From positions 1 through 64,000 of the forward strand of contig JADEXV010000004.1 of the NCBI GenBank assembly GCA_015206945.1: 64,000 nucleotides of DNA, in the 5' to 3' direction. Below, piece by piece: positions 53,344 to 63,318 of the stretch (within the stretch, counting starts at the first letter, position 1; every line of letters starts with the position of its first letter). A model generated the notes under the pieces. The model ran no database searches. It worked only from the letters and a program-made list of their open reading frames with translations, and was not told the DNA's origin. The position numbers and the translations under genes were made by a program. Source of the stretch: Nostocales cyanobacterium LEGE 12452 (GTDB lineage Bacteria > Cyanobacteriota > Cyanobacteriia > Cyanobacteriales > Nostocaceae).

Positions 53344-56300
53344 ATGAATATTCCAACTGGTGCATATACTACTAACGGTTCAGAAATAGCAATTATTGGA
53401 TTATCAGGAAGATTCCCTGGAGCTAAAAATGTTGATGAATTTTGGCATAATCTCCAAAATGGTATAGAGTCAATTTCTGTTTTTAGTGATGAAGAACTAT
53501 TGGAAGCGGGCGTAGATGCAGCACTTCTTAATAATCCCAACTATGTTAAAAGAAATGCTGTCATAGAAGATGCAGAACTTTTTGATGCTGAATTTTTTGG
53601 TTTTAATCCCAGAGATGCAGAAATGACTGACCCCCAACACCGGATTTTTTTAGAGTGTGCTTGGGAAGCGCTGGAAACAGCCGGGTATAATTCCGAAACA
53701 TACAATGGTTCTATAGGTGTTTTTGCTGGTTCTAGCTTAAGCGGTTATTTACTAAACATTTATTTTAATCAAAATATTAGAAACTCAGTAGATGAACAAC
53801 AAATAGCGATCGCTGCCGATAAAGATTACCTTGCTACACGTACTTCTTATAAACTTAATTTGACAGGCCCTAGCTATACAGTTCAAACAGCTTGCTCAAC
53901 CTCATTAGTAGCTGTACATTTAGCTTGCCAAAGTTTACTAAACGGTGAATGTGATATCGCTTTGGTTGGTGGTGTTTCCATCAGTGCATCAAGAAAAGCT
54001 GGCTATATTTATCAAGAGGGAGGTATTAGTTCTCCTGATGGACACTGCCGCGCTTTTGATGCTAAAGCACGGGGAACAGTAGGTGGAGAAGGCGCAGGAA
54101 TCGTTGTTTTGAAAAGATTAGAAGATACTTTAAATGATGGAGATTTTATCCATGCTGTAATTAAAGGTTCGGCGATAAATAACGATGGCTCAAACAAAGT
54201 TAGCTACACGTCACCCCGCATAGAAGGTCAAGCTAAAGTTATCAAAACAGCTCAACTGGTTGCAGAGGTAGAAGCAGAAACAATAACTTATATTGAAGCT
54301 CACGGGACGGGAACATCTTTAGGAGATCCAATTGAAATTGCAGCACTGACGCAAGCATTCCAAAACAGTACAAAAAAGAAAAACTTCTGTGCAATTGGTT
54401 CATTAAAAACAAATATTGGGCATTTAGATGCAGCTGCTGGTGTTGCAGGTTTGATTAAAACAGTCTTAGCTCTTCAACACAAACAAATTCCTCCTAGTCT
54501 GCATTTTGAAGAACCAAATCCTCAAATTGATTTCGCCAATAGTCCCTTTTATGTCAACAACAAACTTTCCGAATGGAAAGTAGACAAACATCCTAGACGT
54601 GCAGGAGTTAGTTCTTTTGGAATTGGCGGTAGTAATGCCCATGTAATTTTAGAAGAAGCTCCAGTTTTTACAACTGAAAAGAGTGTTTCTCGCCCCTGGC
54701 AATTATTGGTTATCTCTGCCAAAAGTCAAACAGCTTTAGAATCAGCTACATCTAACCTTGCTAATTATTTAGCACAGTATCCTGATAGCAATCTTGCTGA
54801 TGTAGCTCATACTTTGCAAGTCGGTCGCCGAAATTTTAATCATCGTCGAGTATTCCTATGTCAGGATATTCCTGATGCTATAAAAATACTAACTGCGCCA
54901 AATCAAGAAAGAGTTTTAAGCAATTTTTCAGAAACTCGTAACCATTCAATTGTGTTTATGTTTCCCGGACAGGGAGCGCAGTATGTAAACATGGGACGGG
55001 ATTTATATGAAACAGAACCAGCTTTTCGGCAAGAAGTTGATGATTGCTGTAAATTGCTCAAATCACATTTAAAGTTAGACCTCAAAGATATACTTTATCC
55101 CTCAACGATAGAAACTACAGAAGAACAACTGAAACAAACTTCCTTAACGCAAGTTGCGCTATTTGTAATTGAATATGCCCTTGCTAAACTTTGGATGGCG
55201 TGGGGTGTCCATCCGCAAGCGATGATTGGTCATAGCATCGGTGAGTATGTAGCCGCTTGTATTTCAGGTGTCTTTTCTTTAGAAGAAGCCTTGACTTTAG
55301 TTGTAACTCGCGGACGACTGATGCAACAAGTCGAACCAGGGTCGATGCTTTCCGTTTCTCTATCTGCCAAAGAAATACAACCTATGTTGGGTTCAGAACT
55401 TTCTTTAGCAGCTAGCAATGCACCATTCCTTTGTGTGGTTTCTGGTGCTACTGGTGCGATCGCACTATTACAAAATCGTTTGACGGAGCAGGGTGTTGAC
55501 TGTCGCCGCCTGCATACATCTCATGCTTTTCATTCCGAGATGATGGAGCCGATTTTAGAGCCATTTCTACGGCATCTTAGGGAAGTCAACCTGAAACCAC
55601 CTCAAATTCCTTTTGTTTCTAACGTTACTGGAACTTGGATTACGGCAGATCAGGCGATCGATCCTGACTACTGGGCTAGACATCTACGACAACCTGTATT
55701 GTTTAATGAGGGAATTGCCGAATTGCTGCAACAACCAGAGCGAATACTCTTGGAAATTGGCCCAGGACGAACATTAACTAACCTAGTCAAACGACAGTTG
55801 GTTTCACAGGCTATAGCCCTAACTTCAGTGCGACATCCCCAAGAGCAAATTTCTGATGTAGCATTTTTGCTTAATACTCTCTCTCGGCTTTGGCTATCAG
55901 GATTGCAAATAAACTGGGCAGGCTTTTATGCAAAAGAGCAACGCAGACATATTCCTTTGCCTACCTATCCTTTTGAGCGTCAGCGTTACTGGATTGAAGC
56001 TGACCCCGAAACTACATTATCAAAGGCGTGGCAACCATTAATAGGTAAAAAGCCAGATATTGCCGATTGGTTTTATATCCCAATCTGGAAGCAATCTACA
56101 CCACTTGAGTTTTTCCAAGGGAAGGAATTAGTAACTGAGCAAAACACCTGCTGGTTAGTTTTTATAGATGAATACGGAATTGGAGGGGAAGTTGTTAAAC
56201 GGCTCAAACAGCAAAGTTATGTTGTTACAGTTAGGGTTGCAGATAAGTTTACTAAGCTGAACGAATGCACATATACTATTAACCCACGGCAAAGCGATGA

Positions 56301-58089
56301 CTATGATGCCTTACTTCAAGAACTCCGAAAAGATAGTTTAATTCCAAATGGAGTAGCTCATTTTTGGAGCATTACACCAAATAATACTTTATCTAACAAT
56401 AAGTTCAAAAAGCAAACTTTTGAAGATTGCCATAATCTCGGTTTTTGGAGTTTACTGTATTTTACACAGGCATTAGGAAAGGAAAATATCAGTGATTCTC
56501 TCAAGTTGAGGGTTGTAACGAACAATTTATATAATGTCATTGGTGATGAAAAGTTATGTCCAGAGAAGGCAACTATATTGGGGCCGTGTAAAATAATTCC
56601 CAAAGAATATCCAAACATTAATTCTTGTCTTATTGATGTAGTAATTCCTGCTGATAACATCCCGCTAACACAAAAGTTTATTGACTATTTGATTACGGAA
56701 TTGACAACACAGCAAACCGATAATCTAGTTGCTTATCGAGGATCTCATCGCTGGATTCAAACCTTTGAAGCTGTCCATCTGCATGAAAGCACTCCAGGTA
56801 AAACTAAGTTAAAGGAAGGAGGAGTTTACTTAATTACTGGTGGACTTGGTGGCATAGGTTTAGTGTTAGCGGAATATTTAGCAAAAACAGTAAAAGCTAA
56901 GTTAATTTTAATTGGAAGAAAGGGATTACCGGAGCGATCGCAGTGGAAGCAATGGCTAGAAACTCATGATAGTGAAGATAGTGTTAGCCGCAAGATCAAA
57001 AAAATGCTCGTGCTGGAAGAGTTGGGGTCAGAGGTCGAGGTTAAAAGTGCCGATGTAGCCAACTACGAACAAATGCAGGTAGCCGTTGCTGAAGCCTTAG
57101 AGAAATTTGGTCAAATTAATGGTGTCATCCATGCAGCAGGTATTGCTGGTGGTGGCATAATTCAACTAAAAACAGAGAACATAGCAAACAGCGTATTAGC
57201 GCCAAAAGTTAAGGGCACATTAGTATTAGAGGATATTTTAAACTTACAAAATATTAAATTAGATTTCTTAGTGCTTTGTTCATCTCAAAGTTCTATATTA
57301 AATGAATTTGGGCAGGTCGATTATTGTGCAGCTAATGCATTTCTAGATGTTTATGCACATTATCGTACTTCTAAATCTGACCAATTTACGGTAGCAATCA
57401 ACTGGGGTACTTGGCAAGAAGTAGGCATGGCAGTAGAGACAGCACTACCAGAACAATTAAAACTCCAACGGGAAGAGAATCTCAAAAAAGGAATATTATC
57501 TCAAGAAGGTGCCGAAGCTTTTAATCGCATTTTGCTAAGTAGCTTATCTCATGTCGTTGTCTCCCCGCAAGATTTTAAAGCAGTAATCGAAGAGGATAAT
57601 TCTTTTAGGTATCTGGAAGAAGGATTAGCATTGTTAGAAGATAAATCAGCTTCAACAACCCTCTCTCAACTAAGGCATCCCCGTCCTAATCTACGTAATG
57701 ATTATGTTGCTCCCCGAAATGAAGTTGAAGCAACTATTGCTGAAGTCTGGCAAAATCTACTGGGAATTAAACAGATAGGTATTTATGATAACTTTTTTGA
57801 ATTGGGAGGAGATTCATTATTAGCTACTCAAGTTTTCTCTCGATTGCGTCAAGAGTTTCAAGTACAACTCTCTCTGCATGGTTTTTTTGAAGCACCCACT
57901 ATCATAGAACAAGCCTTAATAGTTGATGAAAAGAACCGGAATTTAGAAGAAAAGTTTAACTTCAAAATGATAGAAAGAATTGAGCGGAGTAATGAACAAC
58001 AGACATTAGCAAATATAGATGAACTTTCAGATCGAGAAGTTGAGCTATTACTTAATAATATGTTGCAATCAGAAGGTGCTTTTCAATGA
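53344..58089 (+). CDS. Type I PKS module: KS-AT-KR-ACP
   Basis: A 1581-residue polyketide synthase module. KS about 12-440 with TACSTSLVAVHLACQ (Cys near 184), EAHGTGTSLGDP near 318 and NIGHLDAAAG near 357. AT about 535-860 with FMFPGQGAQY, GHSIGEYVAA (Ser near 630) and SHAFHSEMM near 725; the HAFH motif predicts malonyl-CoA. 880-1150 shows no recognised domain. KR about 1155-1420 with TGGLGGIGLVLAEYL, CSSQSS and GQVDYCAANAFLD (Ser/Tyr/Asn present, so likely active). ACP about 1455-1530 with LGGDSLLATQVF. The tail DELSDREVELLLNNMLQSEG is a docking-type end. It extends the peptide by two carbons and leaves a beta-hydroxyl (statine-like unit). It overlaps the next gene by four bases. Confidence 0.93.
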   Translation: MNIPTGAYTTNGSEIAIIGLSGRFPGAKNVDEFWHNLQNGIESISVFSDEELLEAGVDAALLNNPNYVKRNAVIEDAELFDAEFFGFNPRDAEMTDPQHRIFLECAWEALETAGYNSETYNGSIGVFAGSSLSGYLLNIYFNQNIRNSVDEQQIAIAADKDYLATRTSYKLNLTGPSYTVQTACSTSLVAVHLACQSLLNGECDIALVGGVSISASRKAGYIYQEGGISSPDGHCRAFDAKARGTVGGEGAGIVVLKRLEDTLNDGDFIHAVIKGSAINNDGSNKVSYTSPRIEGQAKVIKTAQLVAEVEAETITYIEAHGTGTSLGDPIEIAALTQAFQNSTKKKNFCAIGSLKTNIGHLDAAAGVAGLIKTVLALQHKQIPPSLHFEEPNPQIDFANSPFYVNNKLSEWKVDKHPRRAGVSSFGIGGSNAHVILEEAPVFTTEKSVSRPWQLLVISAKSQTALESATSNLANYLAQYPDSNLADVAHTLQVGRRNFNHRRVFLCQDIPDAIKILTAPNQERVLSNFSETRNHSIVFMFPGQGAQYVNMGRDLYETEPAFRQEVDDCCKLLKSHLKLDLKDILYPSTIETTEEQLKQTSLTQVALFVIEYALAKLWMAWGVHPQAMIGHSIGEYVAACISGVFSLEEALTLVVTRGRLMQQVEPGSMLSVSLSAKEIQPMLGSELSLAASNAPFLCVVSGATGAIALLQNRLTEQGVDCRRLHTSHAFHSEMMEPILEPFLRHLREVNLKPPQIPFVSNVTGTWITADQAIDPDYWARHLRQPVLFNEGIAELLQQPERILLEIGPGRTLTNLVKRQLVSQAIALTSVRHPQEQISDVAFLLNTLSRLWLSGLQINWAGFYAKEQRRHIPLPTYPFERQRYWIEADPETTLSKAWQPLIGKKPDIADWFYIPIWKQSTPLEFFQGKELVTEQNTCWLVFIDEYGIGGEVVKRLKQQSYVVTVRVADKFTKLNECTYTINPRQSDDYDALLQELRKDSLIPNGVAHFWSITPNNTLSNNKFKKQTFEDCHNLGFWSLLYFTQALGKENISDSLKLRVVTNNLYNVIGDEKLCPEKATILGPCKIIPKEYPNINSCLIDVVIPADNIPLTQKFIDYLITELTTQQTDNLVAYRGSHRWIQTFEAVHLHESTPGKTKLKEGGVYLITGGLGGIGLVLAEYLAKTVKAKLILIGRKGLPERSQWKQWLETHDSEDSVSRKIKKMLVLEELGSEVEVKSADVANYEQMQVAVAEALEKFGQINGVIHAAGIAGGGIIQLKTENIANSVLAPKVKGTLVLEDILNLQNIKLDFLVLCSSQSSILNEFGQVDYCAANAFLDVYAHYRTSKSDQFTVAINWGTWQEVGMAVETALPEQLKLQREENLKKGILSQEGAEAFNRILLSSLSHVVVSPQDFKAVIEEDNSFRYLEEGLALLEDKSASTTLSQLRHPRPNLRNDYVAPRNEVEATIAEVWQNLLGIKQIGIYDNFFELGGDSLLATQVFSRLRQEFQVQLSLHGFFEAPTIIEQALIVDEKNRNLEEKFNFKMIERIERSNEQQTLANIDELSDREVELLLNNMLQSEGAFQ

Positions 58090-61000
58090 CCAATACTCAT
58101 GATGTTAATGAAAATTCGTCACAAACTAAACGTGATCTTTTAGCAAAACTACTTCAAGAGAAGGTCGGAAAGCCTCAGATTTTTCCAATATCTTTTGCTC
58201 AACAAAGACTTTGGTTTATAGATCAATTGCAGCCTGGTAATTTTGCTAATCATATATGGACAGCTTTGCGTCTTACTGGTTTCCTTCGTAAATCTGCACT
58301 ATTACAAACCATTGACACAATCGTGCGTCGCCACGAAGTTTTGCGAACTACTTTCGCAACTATGGAAGAAAAACCTGTTCAGATAATTATTCCATCTCTA
58401 AGTTTAAGTTTACCTACCATAAATTTAGAAGAGTTAACTGAGATTAAGCAAGAAGCTGAAATTAAAAAGTTAGTTATACAAGAAGTACAGCAACCCTTCA
58501 ATTTGAGCCAAGCTCCATTACTGCGAGCTACTTTGCTGCGACTAAAAGAAACAGAACACATTCTGGTGTTCACCATGCATCACATAATTTCCGACGGTTG
58601 GTCAATGGGAGTACTAATTGAAGAAGTTACGGCACTTTATGAAGCTTTTTCTAAAGGGCAACCGTCTCCACTTGCCGAACTACCAATACAGTATGTAGAC
58701 TTTGCAAGCTTCCAACGACAACAGCTACAAGGAGAAGTCTTAAAATCACAACTATCCTATTGGAAACAGCAGTTAGAGGGCGCACCAGAATTACTAGAGC
58801 TACCCACTGACAAACCACGACCTGCCATTGGCAGTTTCCAGGGTTCCACTTATTCATTTGAGTTATCTGATGAGTTACATATAGCTTTAAATAAATTGAG
58901 CCAGCAGCATGGAACTACCTTATTTATGACTCTGCTGGCAGCCTTTAAAATATTGCTATGTCGTTATACTGGTAGTGAAGATATTGTTGTTGGTTCACCG
59001 ATCGCTAATCGCGATCGCACAGAGTTAGAAGGATTAATTGGTCTTTTTGCCAATACAATTGCACTGCGAACTAATCTAGCGGGTAATCCTACCTTTGGGG
59101 AGTTACTAACTCGTGTGCGGAAAGTAGCATTAGGAGCTTATGCCCATCAGGATTTACCTTTTGAGCAACTAGTAGAAGAACTACAACCACAACGAAACTT
59201 GAGCTATACACCAGTATTTCAGGTGATGTTTGTACTTCAGAACACACCAATGCCTATTTTAGAATTGCCTGGTTTGACTGTAAGTCCCTTGGCAATTGAT
59301 AATGGTAGTGCCAAGTTTGATTTGACTTTAGAAATAATAGAAACACCAGGAAAGCTTTTTACTAATCTAGAGTTTAATACAGATTTATTCGAGGCAACTA
59401 CTATAAAACGGATGGCTGGACATTTCCAGACATTGCTTAAAAAGATTGTTGCAAAACCGGAGCTACGACTTTTAGAATTATCATTACTAACAGAACCTGA
59501 GCAGCATCAATTGCTGCGAGAGTGGAATGACACAAAAGTTGAGTATACTCAACAGCAATGTATCCATGAATTGTTTGAAGCACAGGTACAGAAAACACCT
59601 GATGCGATCGCAGTCGTCTTTGAAAACCAGCAACTAACCTACCGCGAGTTGAACAACCGAGCAAATCAACTGGCGCATCATTTGCAAAAGCTAGGAGTAA
59701 AACCAGAGGTATTGGTAGGGATTTGTGTAGAGCGATCGCTCGATATGATCGTCGGACTATTAGCCATCCTCAAAGCAGGTGGTGCATACGTACCGTTAGA
59801 TCCAGCATATCCACCAGAACGTTTAGCCTTCATATTGCAAGATGCTGCTGTATCAGTACTACTAACACAGCAGCAGCTGATAGAGAATTTGCCACAACAT
59901 CAGACTAGGGTTGTTTATCTAGATACAGATTGTGAAATTGTAGCTCAACAAAGCTCACAAAACCCAATTAGTGAATGTACGACTGATAACCTAGGTTACA
60001 TCATCTACACCTCTGGCTCAACAGGTCAACCTAAGGGCGTCTTAGTCAATCACAGCAACGTTGTTCGTTTGTTAGCAGCAACTGAAGACTGCTATAACTT
60101 TAACCAACATGATGTTTGGACACTATTCCACTCCATAGCCTTTGATTTTTCCGTTTGGGAAATCTGGGGAGCATTGCTGTATGGTGGAAAATTAGTGGTA
60201 GTACCGTATTGGTTGAGCCGTTCACCTCAAAAGTTTTATCAATTATTGTTAACAGAGCAAGTGACTGTACTTAATCAGACGCCTTCTGCTTTCCGACAAC
60301 TGATACAGGTAGAGGAATCCCTAGAAAATAGTAACAACCTAAGCCTACGAAAAGTGATTTTTGGTGGAGAAGCATTGCAAATTGAGAGTTTAAGACCTTG
60401 GTTTGAACGTCATGGCGACCAGTCACCACAGTTAATTAACATGTACGGGATTACGGAAACTACTGTGCATGTGACATATCGTCCATTAAAAATGGCAGAC
60501 TTAGAAGTAGCATCAGCAAGTTTAATAGGTCGTCCAATTGGTGACTTACAAGTTTATTTACTAGATATATATGGACAGCCAGTACCCATAGGAATACCAG
60601 GTGAAATGTATATTGGTGGTGCTGGTGTAGCCAGGGGTTATTTAAACCGACCAACACTAACTTCTGAAAGATTTATTCCTAATTGCTTTAGTAATAAACC
60701 CAATGCACTTCTTTATAAATCCGGCGATTTAGCTCGATATTTACCAAATGGAGACATTGAGTATTTAGGTCGCATTGATAACCAAGTAAAAGTACGTGGT
60801 TTCAGGATTGAATTGGGAGAAATTGAGGCAATCATTAGCCAACACCCAGCAGTACGAGAAACTGTAGTTGTAGTCAGCGAAGCTTCAACAAACTCTCAAC
60901 GAATAATCGCCTATGTAGTTGCTCAAAGAGAGCAAACACTAATAATTCCTGAACTACGTAACTTTTTAGAGTCAAAGTTACCAAACTACATGATGCCAAC

Positions 61001-61484
61001 AGCTTTTATCACACTGGAGGCACTACCACTAACACCAAATGGAAAGGTTGATCGCAAAGCGCTGCCTGCACCTGATACAGCACGCCCCGAATTGGAAACA
61101 GTTTACCAGCCACCTCAAACTGAAGTAGAAAAAACTATTGCCGATATTTGGCAAGAAGTACTTAATGTTGAGAACGTAGGAATCCATGATAACTTCTTTC
61201 AACTCGGTGGTCATTCGCTGCTTTTAGTTCAGGTTCATAGTAAATTGCAAAAAATATTTCAGAGAGATTTTCTGTTGGTAGAAATGTTTCAATATCCAAC
61301 CATCAGCCACCTAGCTAGATATTTTAGCCAGCAATCAAAAGAAGAAACATCTTTTATCAAACATTCTCATGTTTCTGAAGCTAGGACAGCTTCATTACAG
61401 CGTCGAAAACAAGCCAGAAAAGAACATCGAACAGCAATCAAGGAAGGCGGGGTTTCGTCTCAATCAGGTGAACAAAATTTTTAA
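58086..61484 (+). CDS. NRPS module C-A(Thr)-PCP
   Basis: A 1132-residue synthetase starting in the ATGA overlap with the PKS. C about 30-460 (FPISFAQQRLWFIDQL, HHIISDG near 166); A about 490-1000 (YTSGSTGQPKG near 642, FDFSVWEIW near 688, MYGITETTVHVTY); PCP about 1005-1075 (LGGHSLLLVQVH). Specificity residues read DFWNIGMVHK, a standard Thr code read in full (Lys from the A10 PNGKVDR motif). The basic C-terminal tail (ASLQRRKQARKEHRTAIKEG) again looks like a dock for a downstream PKS, which begins at 63319 after the decarboxylase gene. No thioesterase is present, so the chain is not released here. Confidence 0.94.
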   Translation: MTNTHDVNENSSQTKRDLLAKLLQEKVGKPQIFPISFAQQRLWFIDQLQPGNFANHIWTALRLTGFLRKSALLQTIDTIVRRHEVLRTTFATMEEKPVQIIIPSLSLSLPTINLEELTEIKQEAEIKKLVIQEVQQPFNLSQAPLLRATLLRLKETEHILVFTMHHIISDGWSMGVLIEEVTALYEAFSKGQPSPLAELPIQYVDFASFQRQQLQGEVLKSQLSYWKQQLEGAPELLELPTDKPRPAIGSFQGSTYSFELSDELHIALNKLSQQHGTTLFMTLLAAFKILLCRYTGSEDIVVGSPIANRDRTELEGLIGLFANTIALRTNLAGNPTFGELLTRVRKVALGAYAHQDLPFEQLVEELQPQRNLSYTPVFQVMFVLQNTPMPILELPGLTVSPLAIDNGSAKFDLTLEIIETPGKLFTNLEFNTDLFEATTIKRMAGHFQTLLKKIVAKPELRLLELSLLTEPEQHQLLREWNDTKVEYTQQQCIHELFEAQVQKTPDAIAVVFENQQLTYRELNNRANQLAHHLQKLGVKPEVLVGICVERSLDMIVGLLAILKAGGAYVPLDPAYPPERLAFILQDAAVSVLLTQQQLIENLPQHQTRVVYLDTDCEIVAQQSSQNPISECTTDNLGYIIYTSGSTGQPKGVLVNHSNVVRLLAATEDCYNFNQHDVWTLFHSIAFDFSVWEIWGALLYGGKLVVVPYWLSRSPQKFYQLLLTEQVTVLNQTPSAFRQLIQVEESLENSNNLSLRKVIFGGEALQIESLRPWFERHGDQSPQLINMYGITETTVHVTYRPLKMADLEVASASLIGRPIGDLQVYLLDIYGQPVPIGIPGEMYIGGAGVARGYLNRPTLTSERFIPNCFSNKPNALLYKSGDLARYLPNGDIEYLGRIDNQVKVRGFRIELGEIEAIISQHPAVRETVVVVSEASTNSQRIIAYVVAQREQTLIIPELRNFLESKLPNYMMPTAFITLEALPLTPNGKVDRKALPAPDTARPELETVYQPPQTEVEKTIADIWQEVLNVENVGIHDNFFQLGGHSLLLVQVHSKLQKIFQRDFLLVEMFQYPTISHLARYFSQQSKEETSFIKHSHVSEARTASLQRRKQARKEHRTAIKEGGVSSQSGEQNF

Positions 61485-61597
61485 AATTAAATAAATTAAC
61501 CGCAAACTACGGAGATAACACTGATGAGAGCTTTTTTGCTTAAGCCCTAAAGATGATCGGTCATGCAGCAAAAAATTTACCTATTATAGGAGACCAA
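61485..61597. other. Leader with mini-ORF before the decarboxylase
   Basis: A GGAG at 61511-61514 precedes an ATG at 61524-61526 that encodes only MRAFLLKP before TAA (61548-61550). A second in-frame ATG for the decarboxylase at 61553 has little ribosome binding site. The mini-ORF may be a relic or a translational leader. Confidence 0.4.
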
Positions 61598-63259
61598 ATG
61601 ACATTAAGTGAAAAAAGTTTATTATCCACAAATAATCTTTCTCAAACTGAGCGAATCTTACATTCTGAAATTGGTGAGTATATAAAACAAATGTTTGTAC
61701 CTACTCTGGGGAAATCCATCGAAACCCAGATAGATGAGATAGTTAATGATTATTCTGAGGAGTTTTTAATTACAAAAAATGCAAATACTAATATTGAGAT
61801 TGACTTGATAATTAAGAATTTTGGCGAGAGCAAAATACCTTTAGAACCTACTGATTTTGAAAGCTATTTTCAATACTTAGGTGATAACGTTATTTCCCAC
61901 TCTATACATACATCTTCGCCACAATTTATCGGTCACATGACCTCGGCGCTTCCTTCTTTTGTACGACCTCTAGCTAAACTAATGACAGCAATGAATCAAA
62001 ACGCTGTCAAAATAGAGACTGCTAAAGCTTTGAGCTTTTATGAACGTGAAGCTTTAGCAATGATGCATCGACAAATTTATAATTTATCCGATAATTTCTA
62101 CACCCAGCATATTCAAAATAATCAGAGTACATTAGGAATTTTAACTTCTGGTGGTACAACAGCCAATATCACAGCACTGTGGTGTGCCCGAAATAAATCT
62201 TTGGGAGCAAAAAATGAGTTTTTAGGCGTAGAAAAAGAAGGTTTAACAGCAGCTCTAAATTTTTATGGCTACAAAGGAGCAGTTGTGATTGGCTCCGAAT
62301 TGATGCATTTTTCTTTTGATAAAGCTGCGGATTTGATGGGCATTAGTACGCAAAATTTGATTAGAGTGGCCGTTGACTCTAACAATCGAGTTAACATACA
62401 AGCATTACGCCAAGCCGTTGCAGATTGTCGCCAGAAAAACTTACATATTATAGCTATTGTTGGTATTGCTGGAACTACAGATTCTGGTAGTGTCGATCCC
62501 CTAGAAGATATTGCGGAGATAGCCCAAGAAAATAATATACATTTTCATGTAGATGCTGCTTGGGGTGGCCCAGTTATCTTTTCTCGAAAACATCAACAAA
62601 AGCTTGCTGGTATTGAAAAAGCTGATTCAGTGACCATTGATGGACATAAACAATTGTATTTACCAATGGGTATTGGTATGGTATTTTTCCACGACCCTTA
62701 TCTAGCTTCTTCAATCGAAAAACATGCTAGCTATACTATGCGTAAGGGATCGTTTGATTTAGGTAAACGTGCTTTAGAAGGTTCTCGACCGGGCATGGCT
62801 TTATTTTTACACGCTGCTCTAAAGCTGATTGGGCTTAAAGGATATGAGTTTTTGATTGATGAAGGAATTCGGAAAACTCAATACATGGCTGCTCGGATTT
62901 CGGTGATGCCCGAATTTCAATTGTTGGCAGATCCTGATACTAATCTATTAATTTATCGCTATGTTCCAGAACAATTTAGAGGGGTAATTGCGAAAAATGA
63001 ATTAACAGAAACAGAAAACCAAATCATCAATAATTTTAATGAATATTTACAAAAGATGCAACGTCAGATTGGCCGCACTTTTATTTCACGAACAACAAAA
63101 ACAACTATAAGCTTGGATAAAGAACTTCCTGTAATTGCCATGCGTGCAGTTATTGCCAATCCATTAACTACTGAAGAAGATATTGACGCAGTTTTAAATG
63201 ACCAGATTCAGATTGCTTCTGAAATTTCAATTTTACATTTATCAAAAATGAATAATTAA
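61598..63259 (+). CDS. PLP-dependent decarboxylase, PanP/glutamate-decarboxylase-like
   Basis: A group II PLP decarboxylase of about 553 residues. I prefer the ATG at 61598 (MTLSEKSLL), which has TAGGAGA at 61587-61593; an in-frame ATG at 61553 would add 15 residues. Motifs: HTSSPQFIGHMTSALP and NQNAVKIETAKALSFYERE near 110-155, TSGGTTANITALWCARN near 185, HFHVDAAWGGPVIFSR near 318-333, and the PLP Lys in SVTIDGHKQLYLPMG near 350. The family includes Vibrio PanP (aspartate 1-decarboxylase) and glutamate/diaminobutyrate decarboxylases. It is embedded between NRPS and PKS genes, so it probably makes a decarboxylated building block or release partner (beta-alanine, a diamine or similar). The exact substrate cannot be read from sequence. 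Confidence 0.88.
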   Translation: MTLSEKSLLSTNNLSQTERILHSEIGEYIKQMFVPTLGKSIETQIDEIVNDYSEEFLITKNANTNIEIDLIIKNFGESKIPLEPTDFESYFQYLGDNVISHSIHTSSPQFIGHMTSALPSFVRPLAKLMTAMNQNAVKIETAKALSFYEREALAMMHRQIYNLSDNFYTQHIQNNQSTLGILTSGGTTANITALWCARNKSLGAKNEFLGVEKEGLTAALNFYGYKGAVVIGSELMHFSFDKAADLMGISTQNLIRVAVDSNNRVNIQALRQAVADCRQKNLHIIAIVGIAGTTDSGSVDPLEDIAEIAQENNIHFHVDAAWGGPVIFSRKHQQKLAGIEKADSVTIDGHKQLYLPMGIGMVFFHDPYLASSIEKHASYTMRKGSFDLGKRALEGSRPGMALFLHAALKLIGLKGYEFLIDEGIRKTQYMAARISVMPEFQLLADPDTNLLIYRYVPEQFRGVIAKNELTETENQIINNFNEYLQKMQRQIGRTFISRTTKTTISLDKELPVIAMRAVIANPLTTEEDIDAVLNDQIQIASEISILHLSKMNN

Positions 63260-63318
63260 CTAAGTCTGCTTGAGTGCTTTGAAGTTAGACAAAAATCTTG
63301 AATATTAGGGATTGACTT

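Noticed and set aside
61553-61597. ATG 61553 as decarboxylase start
   Set aside because: Its ribosome binding site is poor, whereas TAGGAGA precedes ATG 61598; not fully excluded.
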